Origin: Bettongia penicillata ogilbyi
Taxonomy: Eukaryota > Chordata > Mammalia > Diprotodontia > Potoroidae
Reading direction: 5' to 3'
Assembly (NCBI GenBank): GCA_023548195.1
Contig: JAJHZJ010000414.1
Span: 62,001-126,000 of the forward strand
DNA: 64,000 bases
A program made the position numbers and the translations under genes. The notes under the pieces are model-generated. The model was not told the DNA's origin and did no database searches. It saw nothing but the letters and a program-made list of their open reading frames with translations. Positions within the stretch are counted from its first letter, which is position 1. Every line of letters begins with the position of its first letter. This document shows, one piece after another, positions 63,559 to 64,000 of this stretch.

Positions 63559-64000
63559 TAAAGAGCTCTATGCCTGGAAAAGGAAATGGGCTGATCTTAT
63601 AGTAAAGTACGGAGATCAAAAGATGGATTGCAGATAGCTTACCTGTGCTCTTGGGTGATACTGGGTATTAACCTCACGTAGAATGCAAAGGTTTGAATAG
63701 GTTGTGATTTCTGCTACTGGAGAGAGTACCCATATTGATTGATCCCAGATCCATGAAAAGATTCAAGTGTCTGCAAATCTCTTTCATTTCTTGTTGTCCT
63801 CCCACTTTCAATTTTAAATATCCTCAGGGATGATCTAGCTTAATTTGGTTTCTTGACAAGTTTTTATAAATATTTTTCCTTTTCTGCTTTTTGCTGTTTA
63901 TATAAGGTGATGCTGCTGTTAATCACCTACCCTTTTCCTCCATAAGATTTGATAGATAAGTTTACATTCTAAACAAGGGACTGACCTTCACTTCAGTTTG

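Overview
This is a mammalian nuclear window, almost certainly from a marsupial. Two orthologous genes lie head-to-tail on the + strand. First come the last four coding exons of ROPN1 (ropporin, a sperm fibrous-sheath/PKA-anchoring protein; positions 1896-18091). Then, 2.9 kb downstream and from a CpG-island promoter, come the first ten coding exons of CCDC14 (a centriolar-satellite coiled-coil protein; 21023-60796, continuing past the window). The same neighbour pair in tandem is known at human 3q21. Each exon was placed by splice-site reading and by frame continuity: every phase closes across every intron. The marsupial assignment rests on the repeats: tRNA-headed SINEs with an RTE/BovB-like 3' tail, SINEs ending in AACAAC, CORE-SINEs of the Mar1/WSINE type, L1s starting with GGGGG-type 5' ends, and a HAL1-like element. 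The species cannot be fixed from the sequence.

Layout. 1-18.2 kb: ROPN1 introns and exons. The introns hold a CR1/L3 LINE broken up by a GA-rich 2-kb repeat and a SINE, several L1 3' ends, a SINE-in-SINE insertion, a hAT-type MITE and microsatellites. 18.2-20.4 kb: intergenic, with CR1, L1 and MIR debris. 20.4-21.3 kb: CpG island with GC box, NF-Y and ETS-type motifs, and CCDC14 exon 1. 21.3-29 kb: intron 1, beginning with a rearranged AT/TG minisatellite and a roughly 310-bp pure-pyrimidine tract, followed by a long L2. 29-40.7 kb: a compact cluster of CCDC14 exons 2-9. 40.7-60.7 kb: a 20-kb intron 9. Inside it a GA-rich repeat is split by a full-length L1 (minus strand, 13-15 bp target-site duplication), whose ORF1 is itself split by a 3.6-kb ORF1-only (HAL1-like) element with its own target-site duplication. 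60.7-64 kb: exon 10 and the start of intron 10.

The two genes are functionally separate. ROPN1 acts in the sperm flagellum; CCDC14 acts at centriolar satellites and restrains centriole duplication. I found no operon-like or novel enzymatic system, CRISPR, tRNA or rRNA. The most informative unusual features are the triple-nested retrotransposon stack, a possible 24-nt in-frame microexon in CCDC14, a NAGNAG acceptor and an in-frame upstream ATG in CCDC14, a diverged duplication bracketing CCDC14 exon 2, and the polypyrimidine tract just inside CCDC14.
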